This document shows, one piece after another, positions 19,375 to 28,264 of a DNA stretch of 59,216 bases. The number at the start of each line of letters is the position of its first letter. Within the stretch, counting starts at the first letter, position 1. The position numbers were made by a program, and so were the translations under genes. Below the pieces are notes generated by a model. That model was not told where the DNA came from and made no database searches. It saw nothing but the letters and a program-made list of their open reading frames with translations. Origin of the DNA: DATGLE01 sp035294325 (GTDB lineage Bacteria; Chloroflexota; Ktedonobacteria; Ktedonobacterales; Ktedonobacteraceae); the NCBI GenBank assembly GCA_035294325.1, contig DATGLE010000196.1:1-59216 (forward strand), in the 5' to 3' direction.

Positions 19375-20064
19375 CTAGCCATTGCCGCTGCTCGCTCCGG
19401 CTCGCTGTCTCATCGCAGCAGCCAGTTTCTCGCTAACAGTGCCAACAAAAGGAAGTTTGCTATAGCTTCCCTGTGAAGCTCTCACGATCCCCACAATCCA
19501 GGAGGGCAGAACCACCACATTCAGGGCAAAGAGGAAAAGAGCAAAGAACAGGAGAACGCCGTCGGGCAGAGGGAGATTCAGGATTAAGATACAAACGGCT
19601 TCCAGAAAGCTGACTGAACCGAAAAATAGTATCGACTGCAAGCTATGAAAAAGCACAAAATCATCCTCGCTGCCGAGGAGCAATACAGGCAGGCCGCTCG
19701 CCCACCAGAGAAGATAGCTCAGGGCCGCGAGAATCCTTGCCTGGTGTGAAGGCGACGGGGGCATGCGCGTACTTTGTTGCACTGGCTGAGAAACAACAGG
19801 CTGCGGCTGGTCCTCAGCAGGTTCCCTTTCCTCTGTATGGTCTCCTGGCACAATAAATCCTAAATCCTGGGCGCTCTTTTCAAAGAGATTACAGAGCTTC
19901 TCACGATAATATGGAGAAGGTGAAGAGAAGCCACGTTCCCATCGGCTCACATTGACTGCCTCTGTGCCAATCTGCTCTGCGACCCGCGCCTGTGACCATC
20001 CGCGTTGTTGTCTCTCTTGTTTCAAACGATGGTTTGGATTCAGCTTCGCTGGCATTTTTTGCAT
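19375..20064 (-). CDS. XRE-type HTH protein with DUF4870-like membrane domain
   Basis: 229 residues. Residues about 10-70 are a Cro/C1 helix-turn-helix (LKQERQQRGWSQARVAEQIG, then VNVSRWERGFSSPSPYYREKL). A Gln/Pro-rich linker (80-108) leads to a C-terminal membrane part with three or four hydrophobic segments: ILAALSYLLWWASGLPVLLL, LQSILFFGSVSFLEAVCILI and GVLLFFALFLFALNVVVLPS. The latter pattern resembles DUF4870 small membrane proteins. A membrane-anchored transcription regulator is inferred. It is divergent from the CPBP protease gene. A GGAGGG site precedes the ATG. Confidence 0.8.
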   Translation of the reverse strand: MQKMPAKLNPNHRLKQERQQRGWSQARVAEQIGTEAVNVSRWERGFSSPSPYYREKLCNLFEKSAQDLGFIVPGDHTEEREPAEDQPQPVVSQPVQQSTRMPPSPSHQARILAALSYLLWWASGLPVLLLGSEDDFVLFHSLQSILFFGSVSFLEAVCILILNLPLPDGVLLFFALFLFALNVVVLPSWIVGIVRASQGSYSKLPFVGTVSEKLAAAMRQRAGASSGNG

Positions 20065-20183
20065 TATCCCTCCTGCACTTTTTAAACTGCGTTCTTTATT
20101 ATTTCCTCGAATAAAGGAGAAACATGCTTCTATTTTCCGCGCTATTTCGCAATTTTCTACAGGATGTTCTCCATTTGTACATT

Positions 20184-20195
20184 GACTGATCAGTC
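20184..20195. promoter_or_regulatory. Perfect 12-bp palindrome in divergent promoter region
   Basis: GACTGATCAGTC overlaps a TTGACT that could serve as a -35 box for the CPBP gene. It lies between the divergent XRE regulator and CPBP genes, where an operator would be expected. Binding by the XRE protein is only inferred. Confidence 0.4.
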
Positions 20196-20301
20196 TTCTG
20201 CATTGTACCAGCTCCCTTCTAGCGGCATACTCTTCTCAGCGAATCTGTATAATCCTGAAAATCACTGGAATCAGTCTTCCAGAGAAAGGTCAATCTCGAA
20301 C

Positions 20302-21195
20302 ATGGAAAGAAATCTTACCGTCTCTTCGGCGAAAGAAACATCTATAGAATCTACTGCATCACGTTACAACCCCTGGCTGAAACGCTATCAGCTTCTGGCC
20401 TTCTTTGGCCTTGCCTTCGCGATCACATGGGGAGGATGGTTCCTGCTGCTGGCCTTGCAATCGGGCGTTTTGCGCTTCAAACTGGATCCAAATTCCTTGA
20501 CTGCCACCCTCATGTTCCGGTTCTCCGGGTGGGGGCCGACGATCTCGGCTATCGTTCTGACGGCGCTCGTTGCTGGCAAAGGCGGATTGCGGGAGTACTT
20601 CAGGAGTCTGGCGCGCTGGCGTGTCGGCCTTCGGTGGTACGCTGTGGTGCTCTTTACCATGACAGCGATTATACTGGCAGTGATGGCAGTTGCGCGCCTG
20701 CCGGGCTGGGCGCTCCCGGTCAGTCCTTACCTGACTGCGTGGTATTCCCCTTTCCTCCTTATCATTCCCGCAGTATTCGTTGGGAGTGTCGAGGCAGGAA
20801 TTGCCGAGGAACCGGGGTGGCGTGGCTATGCCCTTCCGCACCTGCTCTCCCGTTTCAATCCGCTCACGGCAGCTTTAATCCTGGGCGTCATCTGGGGCCT
20901 GTGGCATTTGCCCATCTACATCCTTGACGCAGACACGCCGCTTAACTTCCTGGTGCTCATGCTCCAGACGCCGGCGCTCAGCATTCTGATTGCCTGGGCC
21001 TATATCAACACGAAGAGAAGTACCCTTATGGCTATTCTCTTCCATGGGGCGATAGATGGCACCTGGGTGCTCTTCCTCAACAACACAGAGGAGATACATG
21101 TGAACGGGCTGCTAACGGCGGGGATGTGGGTGGCTGCGCTGATCGTTCTCGCCATCTTCGGGACGCGCCTCTCGCGCCAGCCCCAAGAAGGGTAA
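20302..21195 (+). CDS. CPBP family intramembrane metalloprotease
   Basis: 297 residues with about seven to eight hydrophobic segments and the three CPBP/Abi motifs: E169-E170-PGW-R174 (EEPGWRGY), WGLWHLP with His202, and LFHGAIDG with His248. These residues bind the catalytic metal in CAAX-type proteases. Family roles include prenyl-protein processing, bacteriocin self-immunity and regulated proteolysis; which applies here is unknown. The ATG at 20302 is chosen over an earlier in-frame ATG at 20164 because the preceding residues lack family similarity and GAAAGGT lies about 12 bases upstream. Confidence 0.88.
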   Translation: MERNLTVSSAKETSIESTASRYNPWLKRYQLLAFFGLAFAITWGGWFLLLALQSGVLRFKLDPNSLTATLMFRFSGWGPTISAIVLTALVAGKGGLREYFRSLARWRVGLRWYAVVLFTMTAIILAVMAVARLPGWALPVSPYLTAWYSPFLLIIPAVFVGSVEAGIAEEPGWRGYALPHLLSRFNPLTAALILGVIWGLWHLPIYILDADTPLNFLVLMLQTPALSILIAWAYINTKRSTLMAILFHGAIDGTWVLFLNNTEEIHVNGLLTAGMWVAALIVLAIFGTRLSRQPQEG

Positions 21196-21258
21196 GCGCC
21201 CTCAAGCAAGCGACATGAGTCATCCCGAATTTTTGGGAGCTGCTTGAGAAGCGGGGTT

Positions 21259-21281
21259 GCAAGGGGCGGCCAGCCCCTTGC
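21259..21281 (+). repeat. Hairpin after the CPBP gene
   Basis: GCAAGGGGC and GCCCCTTGC face each other around a short GGCCA-type loop, 64 bases after the CPBP stop. There is no T-run, so a terminator role is uncertain. Confidence 0.45.
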
Positions 21282-21349
21282 CGGGGTCTGGGGTGCCTCC
21301 AGCCTTCTTTTCTTCCCTTCGCCGCCTGCGGCGGCGAGAACAAGTCTGC

Positions 21350-21394
21350 AATGGCCCGTAAGCGCGTTCTATCTGAATGCACTTACAGGCCATT
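21350..21394. promoter_or_regulatory. Operator-like inverted repeat before lacI-type gene
   Basis: AATGGCC-C-GTAAG (21350-21362) faces CTTAC-A-GGCCATT (21382-21394) with one mismatch and a 19-base spacer. Its right half touches the -35 box of the next promoter, so it could be an operator, possibly for autoregulation. Confidence 0.45.
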
Positions 21395-21421
21395 GACATA
21401 ATGCAACCTGCTTGTTATAGT
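21393..21421 (+). promoter_or_regulatory. Sigma-70-type promoter of lacI-type gene
   Basis: TTGACA (21393-21398), a 17-base spacer, then TATAGT (21416-21421). The start of transcription is expected near 21428, giving a leader of about 73 bases. Confidence 0.75.
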
Positions 21422-21500
21422 TTGTACAGGTCCAGGACTTTATCGATTAACTAGAGATTAGTGTGCCATATCCTGTGGCAGCCGTTCAGGGGAGGGCCAG

Positions 21501-22541
21501 ATGACGACGATCTACGACATCGCGAAGGCGGCGGGCGTCACGGCGACGACGGTCTCGTATGCGCTCTCCGGCAAAGGATCGATCAGCAAGGCGACGCGTG
21601 CCAGAGTTCTGAAGTATGCCCGCGAAATGGGCTACCGTCCGAATCTTGTGGCCCGCAGCCTCATTAAACAGCAAACGTCCACGATTGGCCTCGTCCTGCC
21701 CAAGCTCATCAATCCTTTCTATGCCGAAATCGCAGAAACAGCCGAGCGCATCGCCTACGCTTCCGGCTATCGCGTCTCTGTCACCAACACGTATGAAGAT
21801 GAACGACTGGGACAGGAACTGCTGGAAGATCTCGCCTCGCGGCGCGTCGATGGCATCATCGCCATGCCGGAGGGCCTCTCATGGCAGGCCGTGCATTCGA
21901 TGACGACATCGGGTCTCCCTCTTGTATGTTGCATGTGGGAAGAGGAGGAGGAGGAAGCGGCTGCACCTGCCGTCGGCCTCGATTTCGCGCGCGGTGGATG
22001 GCTGGCCGGCGAACATCTGCTCGAGCTTGGTCATCGCCGTATCGGCATTGTCGCGCATGGGACGGAGGGGGGCAGGCTCAATCATCACCTGCGCGTCGCC
22101 GGTTGTAGCGCGGCCCTGGCCCACGCCGGATATCCCCTCGATCCGGCCCTGCTCAAGTTCGGCAATTCCACGCTGGAGAGCGGAGCCGCAGCGGCGCAGG
22201 CACTGCTCTCTCTGCCTGATCCGCCTACGGCCATCTTCGCTACGAACGATCTGATGGCAATAGGCGTCATCCACACTGCCTGGAAGATGGGCATGCACGT
22301 TCCGCGCGATCTATCCGTCGTCGGCTTTGATGACATCGTTCTGGCTGCTTACATGGCGCCCCCCTTAACGACAGTGGCCGTGGATATCGGCGCGCTTGCG
22401 CGAAAGGCGATGGAGCTTGTATTTAGCATGATCGAGGGGAGACACACAACCTCGCCTCCACTGCTCGTGCCCACACTGAAGGTGCGGGGATCGACGGCCC
22501 CACCAGGCGAGGAAGCATTCCCTCCAGACCTTAACGCTTAA
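21501..22541 (+). CDS. LacI family transcriptional regulator
   Basis: 346 residues. The N-terminal DNA-binding domain is TTIYDIAKAAGVTATTVSYA with the hinge RPNLVARSLIKQQTSTIGLV. The periplasmic-binding-like effector domain shows DGIIAMPEG, GHRRIGIVAHG, PTAIFATNDLMAIGV and LSVVGFDDIVLA. Such proteins repress sugar-uptake genes until a sugar binds. It lies directly upstream of the ABC sugar genes in the same direction, so it very likely controls them and perhaps itself. GGGGAGGG precedes the ATG. The effector sugar cannot be deduced. Confidence 0.95.
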   Translation: MTTIYDIAKAAGVTATTVSYALSGKGSISKATRARVLKYAREMGYRPNLVARSLIKQQTSTIGLVLPKLINPFYAEIAETAERIAYASGYRVSVTNTYEDERLGQELLEDLASRRVDGIIAMPEGLSWQAVHSMTTSGLPLVCCMWEEEEEEAAAPAVGLDFARGGWLAGEHLLELGHRRIGIVAHGTEGGRLNHHLRVAGCSAALAHAGYPLDPALLKFGNSTLESGAAAAQALLSLPDPPTAIFATNDLMAIGVIHTAWKMGMHVPRDLSVVGFDDIVLAAYMAPPLTTVAVDIGALARKAMELVFSMIEGRHTTSPPLLVPTLKVRGSTAPPGEEAFPPDLNA

Positions 22542-22654
22542 AAGAAGGAGGTGGTTCCGGCTTCTCCATTTGATCCCGGATAGTATCTTGTAGCGCCTGT
22601 AGATCTCGATACGACCAATGTGGTATCATCCGACACTCAGTGAGGAGATGACGT

Positions 22655-23977
22655 ATGGCGAACTATTTCCTGCCCCGCAAGATTGGAACGATGGGAACGC
22701 TTTTCATGGCCGCGGCGCTGATCGCCCTGCTCGCTGCCTGTGGTGGCGGCACTGGCGGGACAACGACCTCCAGCGGTCCTGTGACGCTTACCTTCTGGTC
22801 GTGGGTGCCCAACCTCCAGCAAGAAGTGAATCTCTTTGAGAAGTCGCACCCCAATATCAAGGTCAAGCTGGTGAATGCCGGTCAGGGCACCCCGGAGTAC
22901 ACGAAATTGCGCACGGCCCTCAAGGCCGGATCAGGCGCGCCCGATGTCGTGCAGATTGAATTCCAGTACCTGCCAACCTTCGAGTTGACGGGCAAGCTGG
23001 TCGATCTCTCGCAATACGGCGCGAACTCTATCAAGGACGACTACGTGCCCTGGACCTGGGCGCAGGTCTCGCAGGGATCGAAGGTCTACGCCATCCCGCA
23101 GGACAGCGGCCCGATGGCCCTGCTCTACCGCGAGGATATCTTCAGCCAGTATCACCTGGCCGTCCCTCAGACCTGGGACCAGTACGCGCAGGAAGCGGTT
23201 CAACTGCACAAGGCGAATCCCAAAATTTACATGACCGACTTCTCGCCCAACGACGGCGGCTGGTTCAATTCGCTGGCGTGGCAGGCGGGTTCGCGCCCCT
23301 TCAAGGTCAACGGCACCAACGTCGCGATCAATCTCGACGACCAGGGCGCTATGAAGGTTGCGCAATACTGGGATAACCTCATCAGCACCAAAGCCGTAGC
23401 CACGGCCCCCGACTTTACCAACGACTGGTATGCCGGACTGGCAAACGGCACTTACGCGACCTGGATCTCGGCGGCGTGGGGACCGGTCTTCCTCTCCGGC
23501 GTCGCGGCGAAGTCTTCCGGCAAGTGGCGGGCGGCTCCGCTGCCACAGTGGAACGCCGGCGATCACATCTCGGCAAACTGGGGCGGCTCAACCGATGCGG
23601 TAACGACGCAGAGCGCGCATCCCAAAGAGGCCGCGGAATTCGCGATGTGGCTCAACCACGATAAGACCTCGGCCATGATGCTGGCACAAAAGCAGTTCCT
23701 CTTCCCGACGCTCAAAGCCGTGCTGGCCGATCCAGCCTTCAACGCGCCGAGCGATTTCTACGGCGGGCAGAAGGTCAACCAGGTCTTTATCGCCGCCTCC
23801 GACCAGATCGATCTCACTTACCAGTGGAGTCCCTTCCAGGACTACGTGTATACCCAGATGACCGATCAGTTAGGATCGGCAACCAGTGGTAAAATTACGC
23901 TCGTGCAGGCGATGCAGAACCTGCAAAAGAACGTGACATCCTACGCCAGAAGTCAGGGCTTTACTGTGACCGGCTAG
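22655..23977 (+). CDS. ABC sugar transporter, solute-binding lipoprotein
   Basis: 440 residues of the family 1 extracellular solute-binding proteins. It has a lipoprotein signal with lipobox LLAAC (modified Cys29), then a Gly/Thr/Ser linker and the family start VTLTFWSWVPN. Further family features are FEKSHPNIKVKLV, LRTALKAGSGAPDVVQIE and IPQDSGPMALLYR. It delivers a sugar or oligosaccharide to the two permeases encoded downstream. The ribosome site is GAGGAG. No ATPase gene accompanies it, so a shared MsmK/MalK-type ATPase elsewhere is inferred. Confidence 0.95.
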   Translation: MANYFLPRKIGTMGTLFMAAALIALLAACGGGTGGTTTSSGPVTLTFWSWVPNLQQEVNLFEKSHPNIKVKLVNAGQGTPEYTKLRTALKAGSGAPDVVQIEFQYLPTFELTGKLVDLSQYGANSIKDDYVPWTWAQVSQGSKVYAIPQDSGPMALLYREDIFSQYHLAVPQTWDQYAQEAVQLHKANPKIYMTDFSPNDGGWFNSLAWQAGSRPFKVNGTNVAINLDDQGAMKVAQYWDNLISTKAVATAPDFTNDWYAGLANGTYATWISAAWGPVFLSGVAAKSSGKWRAAPLPQWNAGDHISANWGGSTDAVTTQSAHPKEAAEFAMWLNHDKTSAMMLAQKQFLFPTLKAVLADPAFNAPSDFYGGQKVNQVFIAASDQIDLTYQWSPFQDYVYTQMTDQLGSATSGKITLVQAMQNLQKNVTSYARSQGFTVTG

Positions 23978-23984
23978 CCCGGTA

Positions 23985-24033
23985 GGGCAGGTAGCCGGCG
24001 CAAAGGCTGCGTCCTTGCGCCGGCTACCTGCCC
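23985..24033 (+). repeat. Intercistronic hairpin in the sugar ABC operon
   Basis: GGGCAGGTAGCCGGCGCAAAGG and its complement form a stem of about 21 bp with one bulged A and loop CTGCGT. It lies between the binding-protein and first permease genes and has no T-run. By analogy with the malE-malF space it may stabilise the upstream mRNA. Confidence 0.7.
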
Positions 24034-24063
24034 ATGCCATAATCATGCAGGAAGGTGGCTTCT

Positions 24064-24996
24064 ATGCAGCAACAACTTGTTAAAGCGGACCATGCAACGC
24101 CGGCTTCATTACGCTGGCATCTCTGGCGCAGGCGCGTGGGCCTGCCCTACCTCTTCCTGGTCCCGTTTCTCGTTCTCTTTGCCTTCTTTTTCATTCTCCC
24201 GCTGGGCTACGCCCTCGGAATCAGCCTCTTCGCGGATCGACTGGTCGGCGGGTCGGTTTTCATCGGCATCCAGAACTATCTCCAGGTGCTCCACGATGGT
24301 AACTTCTGGGAAGGCATCCGCCATACCGTGCTGCTGCTGCTGGTCCAGGTGCCGATCATGCTTGGCCTCGCCCTGATCTTCGCGCTGCTGCTCGACAGCG
24401 GCGTTGCCCGCCTGCGCACGCTCTTTCGCCTGGGCTTCTTCCTGCCCTACGCCATTCCCAGCGTGATCTCGGCGCTGCTGTGGGGCTATCTCTACAGCTC
24501 CAACATCGGCCCCTTTGCGCAGCTTGCCAGCATCTTCCACCTGCCGGCGCCCGGCTTTCTGACCGATGCGGGAATGCTGCCCTCGCTGGGCAATATCGTC
24601 ACCTGGCAGTGGACCGGCTATAACATGATTATTATGTTCGCCGCCTTGCAGGCCGTCTCCCCGGAACTCTACGATGCCGCACGCGTCGATGGCGCAACCG
24701 GCTGGGATGTGGCACGCTACATCAAGATCCCCCTGATCGCGCCGGCCATCATCCTGACCGCCGTTTTCTCTATCATCGGCACGCTGCAACTCTTCAACGA
24801 GCCATCGATCCTGTCCACGATTGCCTCTTCGGTTATCCAGGATCACTACACGCCGAATCTCTATGCCTATACGCTCGCTTTTACGAACCAGCAATACAAC
24901 TACTCCGCCGCCGTCTCGTTCGCGCTGGGTATCGTCGTCTTCATCTTCTCATATATCTTTATGCTCGTCACAAATAGAGGAGGGAGGCAGCGCTAA
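24064..24996 (+). CDS. ABC sugar transporter permease (MalF/UgpA type)
   Basis: 310 residues with six predicted membrane segments. The first is YLFLVPFLVLFAFFFILPLG. The cytoplasmic EAA loop that contacts the ATPase is LYDAARVDGATGWDVARYI followed by KIPLIAP. The ATG at 24064 is chosen because AGGAAGG lies 8 bases before it; an in-frame GTG three codons earlier is less likely. Its stop codon overlaps the start of the second permease (TAATG), indicating coupled translation and a heterodimeric channel. Confidence 0.94.
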   Translation: MQQQLVKADHATPASLRWHLWRRRVGLPYLFLVPFLVLFAFFFILPLGYALGISLFADRLVGGSVFIGIQNYLQVLHDGNFWEGIRHTVLLLLVQVPIMLGLALIFALLLDSGVARLRTLFRLGFFLPYAIPSVISALLWGYLYSSNIGPFAQLASIFHLPAPGFLTDAGMLPSLGNIVTWQWTGYNMIIMFAALQAVSPELYDAARVDGATGWDVARYIKIPLIAPAIILTAVFSIIGTLQLFNEPSILSTIASSVIQDHYTPNLYAYTLAFTNQQYNYSAAVSFALGIVVFIFSYIFMLVTNRGGRQR

Positions 24997-25913
24997 TGGC
25001 TACTATTGCGAAAGCTCCAGCATCGGCTCAGGTCCCGGCCTCCAGCGCCGGGCAGGTGCGGCGTGCAGGCTGGTCGCTTCAGGCGCTGGCAACGGTATTC
25101 CTGCTGATCTTCCTGATCTACTTCCTGCTGCCTTTCTTCTGGCTGATCGTCTCCTCGACCAAGACGAATGCGGAACTGTTTACAACCTTCGGCCTGTGGT
25201 TTGCTCCCGACTTCAATCTCTTTCGCAACCTCAGCGATGTCTTCACCTATGATAGCGGCGTCTTCCTGACCTGGCTCTGGAACACGACCTATTATTCGAT
25301 AGTGAGCGCTGTGGGAGCTACGCTGATCGCGACGCTGGCCGGTTACGTCTTCGCCAAGTTCCGCTTTCCCGGTCGCACGCTGGTTTTCGCCATCATCCTC
25401 GGCGCGATCATGGTGCCGGCAACCGCGCTGGCTGTGCCGACGTACCTGCTGCTGAGCAAAATCGGCCTGATTAATACGCCGCTGGCGGTAATTCTGCCGT
25501 CGCTGGTCAGCCCGTTTGGCGTCTATCTCATGCGCGTCTACGCGGAGCAGGCCGTGCCCGACGATCTGCTGGATGCCGCGCGCGTCGATGGCGCCGGCGA
25601 ACTGCGCATTTTCTGGAGCGTCGCGCTGCGTATTCTGATGCCAGGATTTGTGACAGTGCTGCTGCTGGTCTTCGTGGGCACCTGGAATAACTACTTTCTG
25701 CCCCTGCTGGTGCTGAGCAACCCCAGCTTCTATCCGCTGACGGTTGGACTGGCGAACTGGAATCAGCAGGCGAGCGCCGGGGGCGGTTCCCAGCTTCTCT
25801 ATACCATCGTCGTCACGGGTTCGCTGGTCTCGATTGTGCCGCTGATCGTCGGCTTCCTGTGCTTGCAGCGCTACTGGCAGAGCGGCCTGACCTTCGGCAG
25901 TATGAAGTCATAA
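24996..25913 (+). CDS. ABC sugar transporter permease (MalG/UgpE type)
   Basis: 305 residues, six predicted membrane segments. An Ala/Pro-rich N-terminus precedes the first segment (ATVFLLIFLIYFLLPFFWLI). The EAA loop reads DDLLDAARVDGAGELRIFWS. The conserved YVFAKFRFPGR and IMVPATALAVPTYLLL fit the carbohydrate uptake CUT1 class. It overlaps the preceding permease gene by one base. It ends three bases before the convergent HExxH membrane protein gene. Confidence 0.94.
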   Translation: MATIAKAPASAQVPASSAGQVRRAGWSLQALATVFLLIFLIYFLLPFFWLIVSSTKTNAELFTTFGLWFAPDFNLFRNLSDVFTYDSGVFLTWLWNTTYYSIVSAVGATLIATLAGYVFAKFRFPGRTLVFAIILGAIMVPATALAVPTYLLLSKIGLINTPLAVILPSLVSPFGVYLMRVYAEQAVPDDLLDAARVDGAGELRIFWSVALRILMPGFVTVLLLVFVGTWNNYFLPLLVLSNPSFYPLTVGLANWNQQASAGGGSQLLYTIVVTGSLVSIVPLIVGFLCLQRYWQSGLTFGSMKS

Positions 25914-25916
25914 CCA

Positions 25917-26738
25917 TTACCTTCTCAGGGCCTGGACAAGTATTTCGGCGATAATGAGGAAGAAGAGGTCCAGCGCGAGCAGTACGATCAGCGCGAAGTT
26001 GATGTGTGAGGCAACGAGCGTGCTAAAGAGGAGCAGCATGCTCGCCTTCTTCAGATACCACAGAAGCGCGATGCCCGCGAGGATGAGCAGCACCAGGCCG
26101 CCAACGAACCAGCGCGCGCCGTGCCAGTCCTGCCGACTGGGCCACAACTCGGAGGTTACGGTAAGGATCAGATAGGGGGCGAAGATCAGCGTCCACCAGG
26201 GCCAGCCGGGCCGTAAAAGCTGGAGATGCTGGTGTGCATCGAGGGGAAAATCCCAGAGATTGTAGCCGGTAGCAACCCAGTAGAGCAGGGTAAAGGCTGC
26301 GATTCCACCGAAGAGAGGTGCGATGCCGCTAAAGCCATCGCCGATATAGCTCATGAAGCGGCCCTGCGGGCGCACGTATTGTACCTCACCGAGCTGGAGC
26401 GAGAGCCGCCCGCCCGCGCGCACCACCCGGCCATTGATGCGCGGAATCACCGGTTTGATGCGAAACAGCGTGATGCTGGTGATGCGGAACCCAAAGGGAC
26501 TGAACAGCAGCACGACAAAGGCGTGGCTCAACTCGTGCAGCATCACGCCCGGCGCATTCAGCCAGAGCCAGAAGAGTCCTCCTCTTTCCCCCATGAACCG
26601 GTAGCCGATCTCATCGACGCGCCGGCGCAGCCCCTTCCGCGTGACGCGCAGCAGGATGAAGAGTACGAACACCGCCGCAATTATCAGCCAGGGCTGGTAC
26701 GGCGCTATTTGCGCCATAAGCTGTGTATCAATAAGCAT
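25917..26738 (-). CDS. Multi-spanning membrane protein with HExxH motif
   Basis: 273 residues with about five to six hydrophobic segments. A zinc-protease-like motif H68-E-L-S-H72 (GVMLHELSHAFVV) follows the second hydrophobic stretch, as in M50-like membrane proteases. A distal NPDG-type M50 motif is not visible, so the third zinc ligand is uncertain. A soluble loop at about 85-130 (FRIKPVIPRINGRVVRAGGR) interrupts the membrane part. A regulated intramembrane protease or a related non-proteolytic protein are both possible. The start is uncertain because the ribosome site is weak. Confidence 0.7.
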   Translation of the reverse strand: MLIDTQLMAQIAPYQPWLIIAAVFVLFILLRVTRKGLRRRVDEIGYRFMGERGGLFWLWLNAPGVMLHELSHAFVVLLFSPFGFRITSITLFRIKPVIPRINGRVVRAGGRLSLQLGEVQYVRPQGRFMSYIGDGFSGIAPLFGGIAAFTLLYWVATGYNLWDFPLDAHQHLQLLRPGWPWWTLIFAPYLILTVTSELWPSRQDWHGARWFVGGLVLLILAGIALLWYLKKASMLLLFSTLVASHINFALIVLLALDLFFLIIAEILVQALRR

Positions 26739-26808
26739 TTCTTTGCTGCCCGCGATATCGCATATTCACCACCATCTCGTGCCTCTATTGTAAACGCAAC
26801 AGCACAAT

Positions 26809-28251
26809 TCAGTCAATGGCATGATATTCCAGCGGCATGATTTCGTCGGCCTCATACTGCTCTTCTATGACCCCGACCTCCATCTCCAGCTTCAGCGGGG
26901 GCTGTGGCGGATGCTTGCGCGCATAGTACAGGCCCCAGAGACCAAAGGCCAGCTCAAAGGCAGCCATCAAATAAAGCACGCGATCAACGCCAAAAATATC
27001 GCTGATCGCGCCCACGAACAGCAGCACGGGGATAGAGACGGCATTGTAGAGCACAAGCTGAAGGGCGAGCACGCGGCCCTTGATCCAGTCGGGCGAGAGT
27101 TCCTGCATCTCGGTCTGGGCAGGAATGTTGACGCAATCGAGGCCGAAGCCGGCCATGAGCATCAGAAAGGCGATGACGCTGAGCAGGATCGGGCTGCCGT
27201 TCCAGTGCTGAGGATTGAGCAGGCGCATCAGAAAGGTGCACAGCGGCACCAGCGCCGTCGCGGCGGTCATGATCAGGATACCAATGAAGACGGTGCGGCC
27301 CCGGCCCAGTCGCTTCGTGATGCGCGGCATAAGGATCGAGCCGGCGACGAGTCCAATGCCAGCGGGGGCGAAGACGAAAGCCATCGTGCTCGCCGGGAAG
27401 CCCAGCAGTTTCGTGACAATGGTCGGCGCGAGCAGGCTGATGAGCAGCAGCAGCACACCGGCAAAGGAGAGCTGCACCACAGCAAGGAAGAGCTGCTTGT
27501 TGCCGCGCACAAAGCTCCAGCCCTGCCGCGTCTCGTTCCATACGCTGTTCAAGATGCCGAGCGTTTCGCTGGCTACCGGCCCGGTTTTTTGCCCGGGCTG
27601 CGATTTTTGCACGAAGCTCTTCTGAGGGATCAGCGCGATCAGTTGCGCGCACACAAGATAGAGTAAGCCGGCGATGACGTACAATTGCACAATCGAATCG
27701 ATGGTCAGGCCGAAAAGCTTGAACGTCGGCAGCAGCAGGAGCGCCGCCGCGCCAAAGATGGTATAGCCCAGAGCTTGCGAGAGCATGAAGGTGATATTAA
27801 ACAATGAGAGCGCAGGCATCAGTTCTTCCTCGCTCACCAGCATAGGGATAGTAGATCCCTCCGCCGGTGTGAAGAATTGACTGATAAGTGAAATTAAAAA
27901 CGTGAGCAGATAAACGGGCAGCAGTAGATGGTGACTGATGAGCAGCGAAACAACAAAAATAAAGCTGGCGATAGCGCGCAGGCAGTTGCTGCCCCACAGG
28001 ACGCGCCGTTTATTCATATGGTCCACAAAGACGCCCGCAGGTGCGCCAAAAAGCACCGCTGGCAGGCTGAAACAGATGATCGCCAGCGCTACCAGCGTCG
28101 TTGAGCCGGTGATGTTCTCGATGAGGATCAGCAGACCATAATTCGAGGCGTTGAAGACGGTTAAGGAGATGAGCTGGGCCAGCCAGATGCGTACAAAGTT
28201 TTTCTTTTTGAGAAGTGTGAGGAACCCTTCTCGTTGCGAGGCTAAAGCCAT
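26809..28251 (-). CDS. MFS transporter (MFS_3/ENTS-like exporter)
   Basis: 480 residues with about twelve membrane segments. The cytoplasmic loop GAPAGVFVDHMNKRRVLWGS is the typical MFS motif between segments 2 and 3. The N-terminus FLTLLKKKNFVRIWLAQLIS fits the enterobactin-exporter-like/MFS_3 group, which exports drugs or siderophores. The C-terminus is acidic (VGVIEEQYEADEIM). AAAGAGG precedes the ATG. It is 13 bases downstream of the DUF951 gene and likely in one transcript with it. Confidence 0.9.
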   Translation of the reverse strand: MALASQREGFLTLLKKKNFVRIWLAQLISLTVFNASNYGLLILIENITGSTTLVALAIICFSLPAVLFGAPAGVFVDHMNKRRVLWGSNCLRAIASFIFVVSLLISHHLLLPVYLLTFLISLISQFFTPAEGSTIPMLVSEEELMPALSLFNITFMLSQALGYTIFGAAALLLLPTFKLFGLTIDSIVQLYVIAGLLYLVCAQLIALIPQKSFVQKSQPGQKTGPVASETLGILNSVWNETRQGWSFVRGNKQLFLAVVQLSFAGVLLLLISLLAPTIVTKLLGFPASTMAFVFAPAGIGLVAGSILMPRITKRLGRGRTVFIGILIMTAATALVPLCTFLMRLLNPQHWNGSPILLSVIAFLMLMAGFGLDCVNIPAQTEMQELSPDWIKGRVLALQLVLYNAVSIPVLLFVGAISDIFGVDRVLYLMAAFELAFGLWGLYYARKHPPQPPLKLEMEVGVIEEQYEADEIMPLEYHAID

Positions 28252-28264
28252 GACCTCTTTCTCC

